A DNA stretch of 64,000 nucleotides. Source: a virus. This document shows positions 26,754-34,476 of this stretch, in pieces. The number at the start of each line of letters is the position of its first letter. The stretch's first letter is position 1. A program made the translations under genes and the position numbers. The DNA lies in IMG/VR virus record IMGVR_UViG_3300042691_014897, positions 33,239 through 97,238 of that record. One strand, 5' to 3'. The notes beneath the pieces are model-generated. The model was not told the DNA's origin. It worked only from the letters and a program-made list of their open reading frames with translations, and did no database searches.

Positions 26754-28760
26754 TTAGGCTATTAAATTGCCTTTACTTTTAATTGCTTTTGCGGTACTTG
26801 ACCCGGTCGATTCTACTGTTTCGATTAGTTGGGCGGTTAGTTTATTTAAGTTATTAATGCCTTTCACCATCTCGATCTGAATTTCCGTTCCGCTGTCTAT
26901 TGCTGTGCTTCCTGCAACTGAGTTAGCAATATTAGACGCGGTAGATCCGCCACCGGATACTAAAGTAGGAACGGTATTCATGATTTCAGTCATTAAACCT
27001 TTGATACTGTCGGCGCTGGATGTAGATGCACTGGCTAACGATGATTGCATTTCTTTCATTAATGGTGCAAGTACGCTAGGATCATCTCTGGCAATATCTG
27101 TTATAAACTGTGATCGTTTACTCCAAGGAACGCTAGCTTCTTCTTCTCTTTCAGCTAGAAATGATAATCTGTTTAAAGGGCCGCTAAACCAATCTCCAAA
27201 AACATCCTTTGATCCAAATGCTTCTCGGCCTACGTTTCCGAGTTTACTTCTTCTCTGTGCTTCTGCTTCGTTTGATCCGCTAATCTCAGGATTTGTACTA
27301 GTTTCAATCGCTTCTCTGTTGCCTTCACCGACTGCGGTTATTTTGTCATATACAGCACGACCAAGTTGGGCACTACTGGCTTGGGTAATAGGTGTTAATT
27401 TGTCGCTTACTGCTTGAAAAGCATCACGCAATCCGAATGCTTTTTTATTTGCCGCATCAAATGCTGTACCTACCCCTGCACTGATATCTTTAAACAGATC
27501 TTCTGTCCTATTAATAACAGTGGCCGCCATTTGTTCAGGTGAAACTTCGCCTGTACGAGCGGCTCTGCGTTGATCTTCTATTTCTTTTATAATTCTAGCT
27601 TTAGCCTGTTCTATAGTTTCGCCTGCTCGAAGACCATCTCTCTGTATCTGTTGAAGTGCTGTAGCATAGTCTTTCATGCCAACAATTACTCGTCCTTGTG
27701 CTTGTCCCCATTCTCCCCCTGCAGTTACCTGAGCGGCACGAATTCTTAATTCTTCTTTATTGTTTGCTAGACGTAGGGTTTCAGCATCCATTGCCTCCAT
27801 AACTGCTTTTCGGCGGCGATTAGCTTCATCATCGTTGCCTTCGATTTCAGAAAGTTCTCTAATTAATCTCGTAAACTCTGGACCTAGAGCCGCAGCCTTC
27901 ATAGAATCTTCAGCGGTCCTTAATCCTCCAGTTTTAAAAGCAGTAAACACGTCTTGGGCATCTTTACCAAATGCGCTGAGAGAGGCAGTTCCTTTTAGGT
28001 ATGCTTCTCTTTGGTCTTCATCCATAGCCATGAGAGCAATTTCTACTTCATTCTTACGCAGTTGTGCTTGCACAGCTTTTTCTTGCTCTTGTCGACTTAT
28101 TCCTGTTAGTCGAGCAACGTTATCCATTTCTCTAGCTAGAGAAAGAGCACTCTCAACTACTGCTATGTTAGATTCTTTTGTAGTAAGATCTGAGCCTCTG
28201 CGTATAGAAGTTGATATTCCTAACGCTTTGTTAAGTTCGTCAGCACCTACTCCTGTGGCTTTTAATTCTCTTCCTAGGTTTGATTCTTGTACATCTTTAG
28301 CAAATGCTAAAAATCTCAATCCGCTACCTGCGGCATCGCCAGCAAGACCTTTTAATGCTACGCTGTTTTCTTTGACCATTGCCTGAAACTCAGGCAAGCT
28401 CATTCTAGCACCAGTGATCGAATTAACCATTAGGCCCATATCTAGGCCAAAGTTCATACCGCTCTTAGAAACGTCTTTTAAAACATTATTAAATTCAATA
28501 CCTGTGCGACCTACTTTTCCTAGTACATCGCCCATTACTCCGCCAACAACAGGGAAGACGTTAAACGCCTTAGTAGTAAGCTCTAGAGCATCACTTAGTC
28601 CAAAAGTACCTGAAGTTAGTTTAGTCAGTGATCCTACAGTTCCGCTGATAACTGTACCCACAGAAGGCAGTTGAAATCCTCCCATATTTTTAACAGAAAC
28701 AGTAAGAGCGTCAATTGATGTTTTTAACGAACTAATATCGGAAGCAGAAGGGTCAGCCAT
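26754..28760 (-). CDS. tape-measure-like tail/virion protein, 668 aa
   Basis: 668 aa with a hydrophobic, Gly-rich N-terminal third (about residues 20-120) and a long helical, charged middle (about 150-440, e.g. LARLTGISRQEQEKAVQAQLRK). The tail is Ser/Thr-rich with SGGGSTASNIANSVAGS. This mix of helical rod and hydrophobic patches is typical of tail length tape measures. A helical ruler at 0.15 nm per residue would span roughly 100 nm, consistent with a myovirus tail. It lies beside the portal gene and opposite a gp26-like hub gene. T4 gp29 homology is not visible by eye, so the assignment is an inference; a different internal virion protein is possible. Confidence 0.5.
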   Translation of the reverse strand: MADPSASDISSLKTSIDALTVSVKNMGGFQLPSVGTVISGTVGSLTKLTSGTFGLSDALELTTKAFNVFPVVGGVMGDVLGKVGRTGIEFNNVLKDVSKSGMNFGLDMGLMVNSITGARMSLPEFQAMVKENSVALKGLAGDAAGSGLRFLAFAKDVQESNLGRELKATGVGADELNKALGISTSIRRGSDLTTKESNIAVVESALSLAREMDNVARLTGISRQEQEKAVQAQLRKNEVEIALMAMDEDQREAYLKGTASLSAFGKDAQDVFTAFKTGGLRTAEDSMKAAALGPEFTRLIRELSEIEGNDDEANRRRKAVMEAMDAETLRLANNKEELRIRAAQVTAGGEWGQAQGRVIVGMKDYATALQQIQRDGLRAGETIEQAKARIIKEIEDQRRAARTGEVSPEQMAATVINRTEDLFKDISAGVGTAFDAANKKAFGLRDAFQAVSDKLTPITQASSAQLGRAVYDKITAVGEGNREAIETSTNPEISGSNEAEAQRRSKLGNVGREAFGSKDVFGDWFSGPLNRLSFLAEREEEASVPWSKRSQFITDIARDDPSVLAPLMKEMQSSLASASTSSADSIKGLMTEIMNTVPTLVSGGGSTASNIANSVAGSTAIDSGTEIQIEMVKGINNLNKLTAQLIETVESTGSSTAKAIKSKGNLIA

Positions 28761-28785
28761 TTAAAAAATCCAAGAAATATGCGTA

Positions 28786-28793
28786 TATAAATA
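28786..28793 (+). promoter_or_regulatory. late promoter TATAAATA for the gp26-like gene
   Basis: Exact TATAAATA on the plus strand, 33 bases before the ATG at 28827. It matches the T4 late consensus and faces a divergent box at 28808-28814. Confidence 0.7.
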
Positions 28794-28807
28794 CACGAGT
28801 TCACAAA

Positions 28808-28814
28808 TATTTAT
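28808..28814 (-). promoter_or_regulatory. late promoter-like box for the tape-measure-like gene
   Basis: Minus strand GATAAATATTT, about 48 bases before the ATG at 28760. With the plus-strand TATAAATA at 28786 it makes a divergent pair in which each start region overlaps the other box, so the two could interfere. Confidence 0.5.
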
Positions 28815-28826
28815 CCGGAGTAAAAT

Positions 28827-29654
28827 ATGACCACAAATCCATTACAGCAGTTTTTTAGACAACCAAAGATCTATGTTGGCCTGCCTAGCAAAGGTATTTT
28901 TAATAAGCCTAATACAGTATCTGGGGATATAAATCGCATGCCAATCTACGGCATGACCGGTATGGATGAGATCATACTTAAAACTCCAGATGCGCTATTA
29001 TCCGGAGAAAGTACCGTAAGGATTTTCCAAAGTTGCTGTCCAACACTAACAGATCCGTGGGATGTGTCAATTATAGATACAGATCTATTGTTAACTGCTA
29101 TCCGTATTGCTACTTTTGGTAATGAACTGTCTGTTAAAAATGTTTGTAAAAACTGTGGAACAGAAAACGATTATACTATTAATCTTAATACATTTATCGA
29201 TCACTTCGGTAGCTGTGCATACGAAGATACTCTTGTGTTAAAAGATATGTTAATCAAAACAAGACCGTTAACTTACAAACAAAGCTCAGAGTTCGGATTA
29301 GAAAATTTCCAAATACAACAACAGGCTAATCAAATTAGCCTAATTGACATCGATGCTGAAAAGAAAAAATTAATGGAAGAAGTATTTGTAGCACTGGGCA
29401 AACTGCGTATTAACGCTTTTACTGCACAAATAGATAGCATAGAAGCAGGCGGAGCAACTGTTATCGAAAAAACTTATATCAAAGAATTTTTAGAAAATGC
29501 TGATGTCGAAATTATTGATCAACTACAGAAACATCTAGAAGATAACAGAAATAAATGGACTATTCCTAGACAACATGTTACCTGTGCTAATTGCAGTACT
29601 GAGGATAATCTGCTTATCGAGCTTGACCAAGCAAATTTTTTCGCCAAAGCCTAA
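28827..29654 (+). CDS. 26: baseplate hub protein (gp26-like)
   Basis: 275 aa, CGGAG site before the ATG. The N-terminus QPKIYVGLPSKG is the typical entry of the T4 baseplate gp26 family. Two CxxC pairs, CKNCGTEN at about residues 109-116 and CANCSTED near the C-terminus, suggest a bound zinc. T4 gp26 is 208 aa. In T4 it is part of the central hub of the baseplate. A probable gp51-like gene follows after 5 bases. It is on the plus strand while the tape-measure-like gene reads away from it. Confidence 0.8.
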   Translation: MTTNPLQQFFRQPKIYVGLPSKGIFNKPNTVSGDINRMPIYGMTGMDEIILKTPDALLSGESTVRIFQSCCPTLTDPWDVSIIDTDLLLTAIRIATFGNELSVKNVCKNCGTENDYTINLNTFIDHFGSCAYEDTLVLKDMLIKTRPLTYKQSSEFGLENFQIQQQANQISLIDIDAEKKKLMEEVFVALGKLRINAFTAQIDSIEAGGATVIEKTYIKEFLENADVEIIDQLQKHLEDNRNKWTIPRQHVTCANCSTEDNLLIELDQANFFAKA

Positions 29655-29659
29655 TTAGG

Positions 29660-29875
29660 ATGTCTGCCTCGGACATTGAAACATATCTAATTAGGCTAGA
29701 TAAAGAAATACAAGAATTTAAAAACGAATTATCAAGAATAAGTTGGTACATGAGAGGCGGTGTAACAGTACAAGAGTTACTGCATGTCTATTCAGCCGAT
29801 GATCGAGACAGTTTCTATTCTGTGATCAAAGAAAACATCGACATGACCAAAGAAACTAAAATGCCTCTTATCTAG
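29660..29875 (+). CDS. small baseplate hub assembly protein (gp51-like), 71 aa
   Basis: 71 aa, helical, with ISWYMRGGVTVQELLHVYSADDR then IKENIDMTKETKMPLI. This WYMRGG plus IKEN pattern resembles small T4-like proteins annotated as gp51, a catalyst of hub assembly, and it follows the gp26-like gene by 5 bases with a TTAGGA site. The name is inferred from these features. Its last 8 bases overlap the end of the convergent minus-strand gene. Confidence 0.6.
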   Translation: MSASDIETYLIRLDKEIQEFKNELSRISWYMRGGVTVQELLHVYSADDRDSFYSVIKENIDMTKETKMPLI

Positions 29876-30758
29876 GATTAACTGGTGTTGGTTTGTTGAG
29901 GGGATCTGTTTTTGGATCCCATTTTATTTCTGCATCTGCATCACGCTGTGCTTGCGCGGCAGCTCGTTGATCGCGTTCAGGCTGGCGGCCTGCGGCACCC
30001 GCTGGATCTTTAAAGTCTTGTATCTTATCGATCAGTGGTTGAGTTTTTTGTTTAACCCAACCGCCAATCCAAGCACGTACTGGTTGTAAGAATGAATTAG
30101 CAAAAGAGTTGTAAACAAGAAATTCTGCCACTGCTTTACGGCCTTCGTCTGTGGCTAGCCAGCCCTGTAGTGCTATGTTTGCTGTTGGGCTTAATGCGGC
30201 AAGAGCGTTAGTCACAGCAGTAACACCGGGTATCCAGCCAAACCAACTTTGGAATCCTGTAGGTAATTTTAAAATCTTTGTTGCAATAGGAACTGTTATT
30301 ATAGTAACAGCTTCTGCGACAAATCGATCAATTCTAACCTGAGCAGCCGCTTGGAAATCAGCACCTTGATATTTGCCAGCATCTTCATAGATACCTGTAA
30401 CCAGATTATAAAAAGAATATCCTAAACCTAAACTTGTGATCCATGGGGATAACTGATTCCATCCCTTTAGCATAGATCCACCAACTTTTTGTGCTACCAT
30501 CCTATTAGCCAAATTACGTGCATCGGAAAGGATAGTGCTATCTCCGCGGAATTTTTCCGGAATGATTTTAGAAGGTGATGATAAACGTGCTGGAACACCT
30601 CTAGATACTGCATTCTCAATATCATCAGCCCACTGTTTGGCCAATTTTTCTACTAAATCTTTACGACTCATGCCCATGAATAGACCGCTAAACTTTTGCC
30701 ATGCCTTTCGTTTAGCATTTTCATTAAGATCTTCAGAAATGATTTCAGTAACTCGCAT
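29868..30758 (-). CDS. membrane-associated phage protein of unknown function, 296 aa
   Basis: The ATG at 30758 is preceded by GAGGAAT at proper spacing. A longer frame starts from TTG at 30776 but has no ribosome-binding site and would begin inside the promoter. The product starts MRVTEIISEDLNEN, then a helical charged region. Hydrophobic stretches follow at about residues 105-135 and 145-215 (FVAEAVTIITVPIATKIL; WIPGVTAVTNALAAL). The C-terminal tail (about 250-296) is Asp/Gln/Pro-rich and hydrophilic. A MRxTEII start occurs on other marine T4-like phage proteins of unknown role. No catalytic motif. It has an exact late promoter and stands alone between the hub genes and the structured intergenic region. 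Confidence 0.6.
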   Translation of the reverse strand: MRVTEIISEDLNENAKRKAWQKFSGLFMGMSRKDLVEKLAKQWADDIENAVSRGVPARLSSPSKIIPEKFRGDSTILSDARNLANRMVAQKVGGSMLKGWNQLSPWITSLGLGYSFYNLVTGIYEDAGKYQGADFQAAAQVRIDRFVAEAVTIITVPIATKILKLPTGFQSWFGWIPGVTAVTNALAALSPTANIALQGWLATDEGRKAVAEFLVYNSFANSFLQPVRAWIGGWVKQKTQPLIDKIQDFKDPAGAAGRQPERDQRAAAQAQRDADAEIKWDPKTDPLNKPTPVNPR

Positions 30759-30776
30759 ATATTCCTCGCAGTTCAA

Positions 30777-30784
30777 TATTTATA
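30777..30784 (-). promoter_or_regulatory. late promoter TATAAATA for the 296-aa gene
   Basis: Exact TATAAATA on the minus strand, 18 bases before the ATG at 30758, leaving a short leader that just contains GAGGAAT. A perfect 9-bp inverted repeat (30792-30812, CAGATTGAC and GTCAATCTG) ends 8 bases upstream of the box. Confidence 0.7.
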
Positions 30785-30886
30785 CTATTATCAGATTGAC
30801 TACGTCAATCTGCTCTTCGCTATCGCTCGAGCTTTTTTAGATCTTAGATAATAATCAACAAACATCATGAACGCGAAGCGTTTTAG

Positions 30887-30962
30887 CATTATCCAGATTG
30901 TTCAGCCACACTTCGCCCGTTTCCGGGCGAAAAAAACATTATCCGAGTTGAACAATGCCACA
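30887..30962. repeat. two direct repeats with inverted 8-bp cores around a hairpin
   Basis: Copy 1 (30887-30910) reads CATTATCC, AG, ATTGTTCA, GCCACA. Copy 2 (30937-30962) reads CATTATCC, GAGT, TGAACAAT, GCCACA. The outer parts repeat directly but the 8-bp cores are reverse complements, so they can pair around the perfect hairpin at 30912-30931. The arrangement is visible directly; function unknown. Confidence 0.6.
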
Positions 30963-31060
30963 TAGCGTTAGGGCATTACAGAGGCGGTCATCCGGTACCT
31001 CGAGCCCCGTCTTCATAATGACGGCGGCACACAAATATACGCTAACATACTTGTGTACGT

Positions 31061-31082
31061 GCAGGTTTTCCCTGCTCTTTTT
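31061..31082 (+). terminator. possible plus-strand terminator
   Basis: GCAGG and CCTGC arms with a 5-base loop, followed on the plus strand by TCTTTTTA. No plus-strand gene ends nearby. It could stop read-through from the gp26/gp51 unit, which has no terminator at 29875. The stem is short, so the call is weak. Confidence 0.35.
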
Positions 31083-31249
31083 ACCTATACATATTCTTTT
31101 CAAACAGCAAAATCGCAGGTTTTAAGCGATCTTCATCCATTACGGGTAGTTGCTGAGTACTCTTTGCGGCGAGAGATTTCCGTCCCTGCGATCCGAGATC
31201 CAGGTATAAGGGTGCCCGATATTGGCCGGCACTGAGCCCAAAAACCGCT

Positions 31250-31696
31250 TTATTTTGCCTGTTTTTCTTGAGCCTTGAGTATATGCGAGCCGTGTACTCT
31301 TACTTGAATATGGCCGTTATACCAGTCTTTTGATTCTAGTACTCGATGGGTAAATTGTTCGCGGGCCTCTATATAACTGCATTCTGCTTTGCTAGAACAG
31401 TAAAAAAGTATGTCTCTACGAAAGTTTTCTGTGCCTAATTCCGCAATATCTTTGCTTAGTTCCGGGCTTGATCCATAATAGTCACGCCAGTCACTGTCAA
31501 TTTTACTGCGAATTTTCTTTTTCTTTTTGTTGCCGTTCTTGAGTTTTACAGTTTTATATGTGGTTTTACTAAATTTGGCTAGTTTTTTGCCTATGTATCG
31601 CCTGCCGCTGATGAGGTTGGTGATGATATAAACAAAGCCTACGCAATCTTCAGGGAGTGTTTCGACTTGTTCATTATTGTAATACCATGTCATCAA
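31250..31696 (-). CDS. GIY-YIG nuclease-like protein, 148 aa
   Basis: 148 aa. Residues 21-38 read FVYIITNLISGRRYIGKK, a clear GIY-YIG core (VYI and YIG elements). A lysine-rich insert follows at about 49-64. The later DYYGSSPELSKDI and ECSYIEAREQFTHRVL segments, with Glu candidates, fit the rest of the small GIY-YIG fold. In T4-like phages such proteins are homing-type (Seg) or related repair nucleases. It is small, lacks an obvious separate DNA-binding domain, and is the last gene of the operon, overlapping the SGNH gene by 4 bases, so it looks like an integrated operon member rather than a recent insertion. Two ATG codons are adjacent; the first overlaps the upstream stop. Confidence 0.75.
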   Translation of the reverse strand: MMTWYYNNEQVETLPEDCVGFVYIITNLISGRRYIGKKLAKFSKTTYKTVKLKNGNKKKKKIRSKIDSDWRDYYGSSPELSKDIAELGTENFRRDILFYCSSKAECSYIEAREQFTHRVLESKDWYNGHIQVRVHGSHILKAQEKQAK

Positions 31697-32469
31697 CTAT
31701 GTAGCTGATTGGGTGCCTCGGGTTGGTTAATCGTGAATCGTTGTTTAAGTTTGTTTTCTATATTTCTTGCTAAAATCATATGGCCTTTTTTCAATGGATG
31801 CCCTCCAGGTCCGTAGTCTATGCCTGTGTATTGTTTGAGTATTGATTCTAAACTAAATTGATAGTGCTGTGCAGGTAGATCGCAGATTTCATTGAGCTGT
31901 GTGAGATACGGTTTAAATTCTTTACTGCTGATATGTCTTTCTAGTAAATTATAAGGTTTTTTAAACACGCTAAGACCTAGCACAGGAATATCGTTAGCTC
32001 GACAGAAACTGTGGAAACTGATCATCTGTGTGATCCACTTGACTAGATCGCAGTAATCAGAACTCCATGTTCCCCAAAATTCTCTAACACCTCTGGGCAG
32101 TTCTGGATCATTAGGATTAACAAATCCTCTAAATGAGGGGCCGCCTTGGTTAGACACTTCAAACCGATGAAGTTGGGACCATGCAACTATCGCCATAACT
32201 CTACGACCCTGCATTTTTAACTGTGCTAGATCGTATATGCTGGTTCTTAAAATACGATCATTTCCCGATCCAGGCTCCGAATTGTTGATCAATTCTGCAC
32301 CAATCTGTTCAGCTATCAGCGTGGGCCATTTATATTTTTTTCTATAATTTTCGTGGATAGGATGAAAATGATCCTGCAGATCGGGTCTGCTAGGATCTAC
32401 TAGTTCACTGCCGTAGACCCACGAATCCCCGTTGATGTATAAGCAATCTATGGTTAATTTTTCAGACAT
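31693..32469 (-). CDS. SGNH/GDSL-hydrolase-like protein, 258 aa
   Basis: 258 aa. It shows the block pattern of SGNH hydrolases: GDSW with candidate nucleophile S16, a GSGND stretch at 67-71 giving Gly and Asn for the oxyanion site, and GGHP near residues 222-225 with a candidate catalytic His 224. Family members hydrolyse esters of lipids, sugars or polysaccharide acetyl groups; the substrate cannot be read from sequence. No signal peptide, so it acts in the cytoplasm or is carried by the virion. Its first 8 bases overlap the 79-aa gene. The location in a DNA-metabolism operon is unexpected for such an enzyme. Confidence 0.65.
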   Translation of the reverse strand: MSEKLTIDCLYINGDSWVYGSELVDPSRPDLQDHFHPIHENYRKKYKWPTLIAEQIGAELINNSEPGSGNDRILRTSIYDLAQLKMQGRRVMAIVAWSQLHRFEVSNQGGPSFRGFVNPNDPELPRGVREFWGTWSSDYCDLVKWITQMISFHSFCRANDIPVLGLSVFKKPYNLLERHISSKEFKPYLTQLNEICDLPAQHYQFSLESILKQYTGIDYGPGGHPLKKGHMILARNIENKLKQRFTINQPEAPNQLHS

Positions 32470-32701
32470 TATTTTTTCTACGCTCTTTTCTTGCTTCTAA
32501 CTGCTGTTCTTTATCAACGGCCCACTCGCGGATCGCAACTCTGCGCTTAGAACAAACGCGACGGATTTCCGATAATTTTTTACGTAGACGAATTGCAGAC
32601 ACTTTAGTACCTTCGTTGAGCCACTGTTGGTTAGCTTCGAAGTATTCTCGGAACACACGCAGTAACTCTGCATGTAGTTCTTCGTCCTGCGGCCGCATCA
32701 C
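32462..32701 (-). CDS. small basic helical protein, 79 aa
   Basis: 79 aa, strongly basic and helical, with FEANQQWLNEG, then IRLRKKLSEIRR and a C-terminal ARKERRKNN tail. Small basic proteins with a similar G-x-x-x-A/S-x-R-x-RK-x-L-x-EI pattern are common in marine T4-like phages and look histone-like, but I cannot confirm a function. Start overlaps the gp46 stop (ATGA), the second ATG being an alternative start. Placement after gp46/gp47 suggests a nucleic-acid-related role. Confidence 0.55.
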   Translation of the reverse strand: MMRPQDEELHAELLRVFREYFEANQQWLNEGTKVSAIRLRKKLSEIRRVCSKRRVAIREWAVDKEQQLEARKERRKNNV

Positions 32702-34476
32702 TCACTGATCTCCAGATCAGTTGCGTAGCTGGTAAACCCGTTTTCTTTGATTACCTTGAGCACGTTGTTAACACGACCTACTAGTTCGTCCTTGTGACTG
32801 ATCAAGAATATATTCTTGCTACGTTCTCGTGACATCTTTTTCAATACTGCTAGAGCATTTTCAACACCTGATGCGTCAAGTCCGTTGTCTACAAGTTCGT
32901 CAACAAACAATAAGTTAATATTCTGATACAAACTTTCCCACACATCACGGAAAGCCCAAGATAAACCAAGTATTAGTCTATTACGCTCGCCTCTACTAAG
33001 ATTATCAAAGTCTAGATCCTGTCCTAGCTGTGTGATCTCTACATTAAGATCGTTTTGGAATACTACAGTATGTGGTAGACCCATCTTGTCTAGATAGTAG
33101 GTCAAGCGATTGTTCAAGTATGCTAGATTTTGATCGATAATCTTTTTACGTATAAACGAATCCTTGCTGGTCAGCAGTTTAAGTAAAAACTCTTGGTGGT
33201 CTTTAAGACTGGTTAACTCGTTGACTTGATCCCAGGTAATCTCTTGCATGGCAGTATTCATCAGTTCTTCGATCTGTTCTTGATAGGGATCCTGCTCTCC
33301 TGCTCTAACGGTCAGTTGTGTTTCTAATGTTTTGAGATTGTTCTGATGTTTGAGTGCCTGCTCTAGGGTATCATAGTAAGTAGTCGGTTTATTACTTAAC
33401 TCTCCAATGCTGGTTATTTCTGTCAGTATTTTATTCAAGTCGCCTTGGACCTTGTCCTGATACTTTTGAGCCTCTGATAAGTTTTGAGTAGCAGTAGCAG
33501 TCATTTCTTCATGCTTGTGATCATGTAAGTCTTGTTCACAAGCATGGCATTTTTTGTTTGCCAGCGACTGCAACTCCGTTGCGTATTTTTTTACGCTTCG
33601 CTCTGCTTGCGCTGTCGCGCTTTCTAACGTAGCACGTTCCTTGTTTAGGCTTTTCAGCTTCGCTGACTTTTCTTCGAAAAGTTTTAGGTCGCTGTGCTTC
33701 GCAAGCTCAGCTTCAATATCTACATTTTCTAATTCAATTATAGCACGACCAATTTTTTCAACATCGTTGTCTCGCTGAGTGTTCCACGCTGTTTGTTTAG
33801 TAATCAGACTGTCGATGCTTTTTTGAATGCCTTCATTGGATTTTTTAGTTGCTTCAATTCTAGCTGACTCTTGTGTAATTTCGTCTTTAGTAGATCGAAT
33901 AAGTTCTTTTAGTGTTTCTGCTTTCTCTGAAAGAATCGTTATACCTAATAACTGTTCAATAATAGCACGTTGTTCATTGGCCTTCATTGATAAGAACGGT
34001 TCGGTGTACGTGTTTAAAGCTACTATATGTTTGAACATATCGTGACTCATACCCAGCAGATCGTCTAGATCTTTCTGCGTTTCCCGCATATCTCCTTGGG
34101 CATCATCCGTTTCTTCAGTTTCTTGCTCTATATCGTTAACATAAAACTGTAGAATATTGGGTTTACGCCCACGCTCGATACGATACGATTGCCCGTCCTT
34201 TTCAAACGCCAACGTAACTAACATGTTCTTATTGTTAATCTTGTTAATTAAATTGTCTTTCTTAATATTAGTAAGGGCGTTCCCAAATAACGCATAACTT
34301 AGGGCATTGACTATGGTAGTTTTACCAGTACCGTTGCGTGATCCGCTGTCATCTCCGCCCATGTCTAAGTTTTCGCCTAAGACAAGAGTTAAGTTTTCTT
34401 TATCAAAATCAACTGCTTGGGTTTGATTACCCACACTCATAAAGTTTTTTACTGTTAATTCTTTTATTCTAATCAT
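32698..34476 (-). CDS. 46: recombination endonuclease ATPase subunit (gp46-like, Rad50/SbcC family)
   Basis: 592 aa; T4 gp46 is 560. Walker A lies at residues 46-54 (SRNGTGKTT) with the extended GENLDMGGDD loop typical of gp46. Long coiled-coil arms (about 180-300 and 320-410) flank a zinc-hook CHAC at 310-313. The ABC signature LSRGERNRLILG is near 491-502 and Walker B NLLFVDELVD near 521-530, followed by the switch SHKD. With gp47 it makes the nuclease that resects ends for recombination-dependent replication. The start overlaps the gp47 stop by 4 bases (ATGA). Confidence 0.95.
   Translation of the reverse strand: MIRIKELTVKNFMSVGNQTQAVDFDKENLTLVLGENLDMGGDDSGSRNGTGKTTIVNALSYALFGNALTNIKKDNLINKINNKNMLVTLAFEKDGQSYRIERGRKPNILQFYVNDIEQETEETDDAQGDMRETQKDLDDLLGMSHDMFKHIVALNTYTEPFLSMKANEQRAIIEQLLGITILSEKAETLKELIRSTKDEITQESARIEATKKSNEGIQKSIDSLITKQTAWNTQRDNDVEKIGRAIIELENVDIEAELAKHSDLKLFEEKSAKLKSLNKERATLESATAQAERSVKKYATELQSLANKKCHACEQDLHDHKHEEMTATATQNLSEAQKYQDKVQGDLNKILTEITSIGELSNKPTTYYDTLEQALKHQNNLKTLETQLTVRAGEQDPYQEQIEELMNTAMQEITWDQVNELTSLKDHQEFLLKLLTSKDSFIRKKIIDQNLAYLNNRLTYYLDKMGLPHTVVFQNDLNVEITQLGQDLDFDNLSRGERNRLILGLSWAFRDVWESLYQNINLLFVDELVDNGLDASGVENALAVLKKMSRERSKNIFLISHKDELVGRVNNVLKVIKENGFTSYATDLEISE

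Larger units (their letters stand above)
30785..31249. other. gene-free hairpin-rich intergenic region
   Basis: About 465 bases without a convincing gene; plus-strand frames of 60 codons show no ribosome-binding site or family resemblance. It looks richer in GC than its neighbours. Hairpins include 30792-30812 (9-bp stem) and 30872-30884 (AACGC/GCGTT). Another at 30912-30931 has an 8-bp stem with TTCGCCCG and CGGGCGAA arms, nested in an 8-bp outer pairing, 30897-30904 with 30949-30956. Further ones lie at 31061-31075 (GCAGG/CCTGC), 31112-31130 (ATCGC/GCGAT) and 31212-31232 (GTGCC/GGCAC). No tRNA cloverleaf could be built. It separates the end of the gp55-47-46 operon from a late gene. It could be an untranslated end, a structured RNA or a regulatory site. 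Confidence 0.5.

Noticed and set aside
27760-28386. 208-codon plus-strand frame inside the tape-measure-like gene
   Set aside because: Shadow of the minus-strand gene; Ser/Arg-rich mirror composition and no start signals.
29868-30776. Longer TTG start for the 296-aa gene
   Set aside because: It would begin inside the late promoter box region and has no ribosome-binding site, whereas the ATG at 30758 has GAGGAAT.
30912-30931. 8-bp perfect hairpin as an intrinsic terminator
   Set aside because: The run of A/T lies on the wrong side for both strands: A after it on plus, T before it on minus.
30945-31015. Possible tRNA on the minus strand (GTTCAACTC resembles a T-loop)
   Set aside because: The bases around it do not pair as a T-stem and no acceptor or anticodon stem could be assembled.
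31112-31130. ATCGC/GCGAT hairpin as operon terminator after the GIY-YIG gene
   Set aside because: Weak stem with a 9-base loop, and the few U residues after it are used in pairing.
31053-31235. 60-codon plus-strand frame in the gene-free island
   Set aside because: No ribosome-binding site, no family resemblance, overlaps hairpins.
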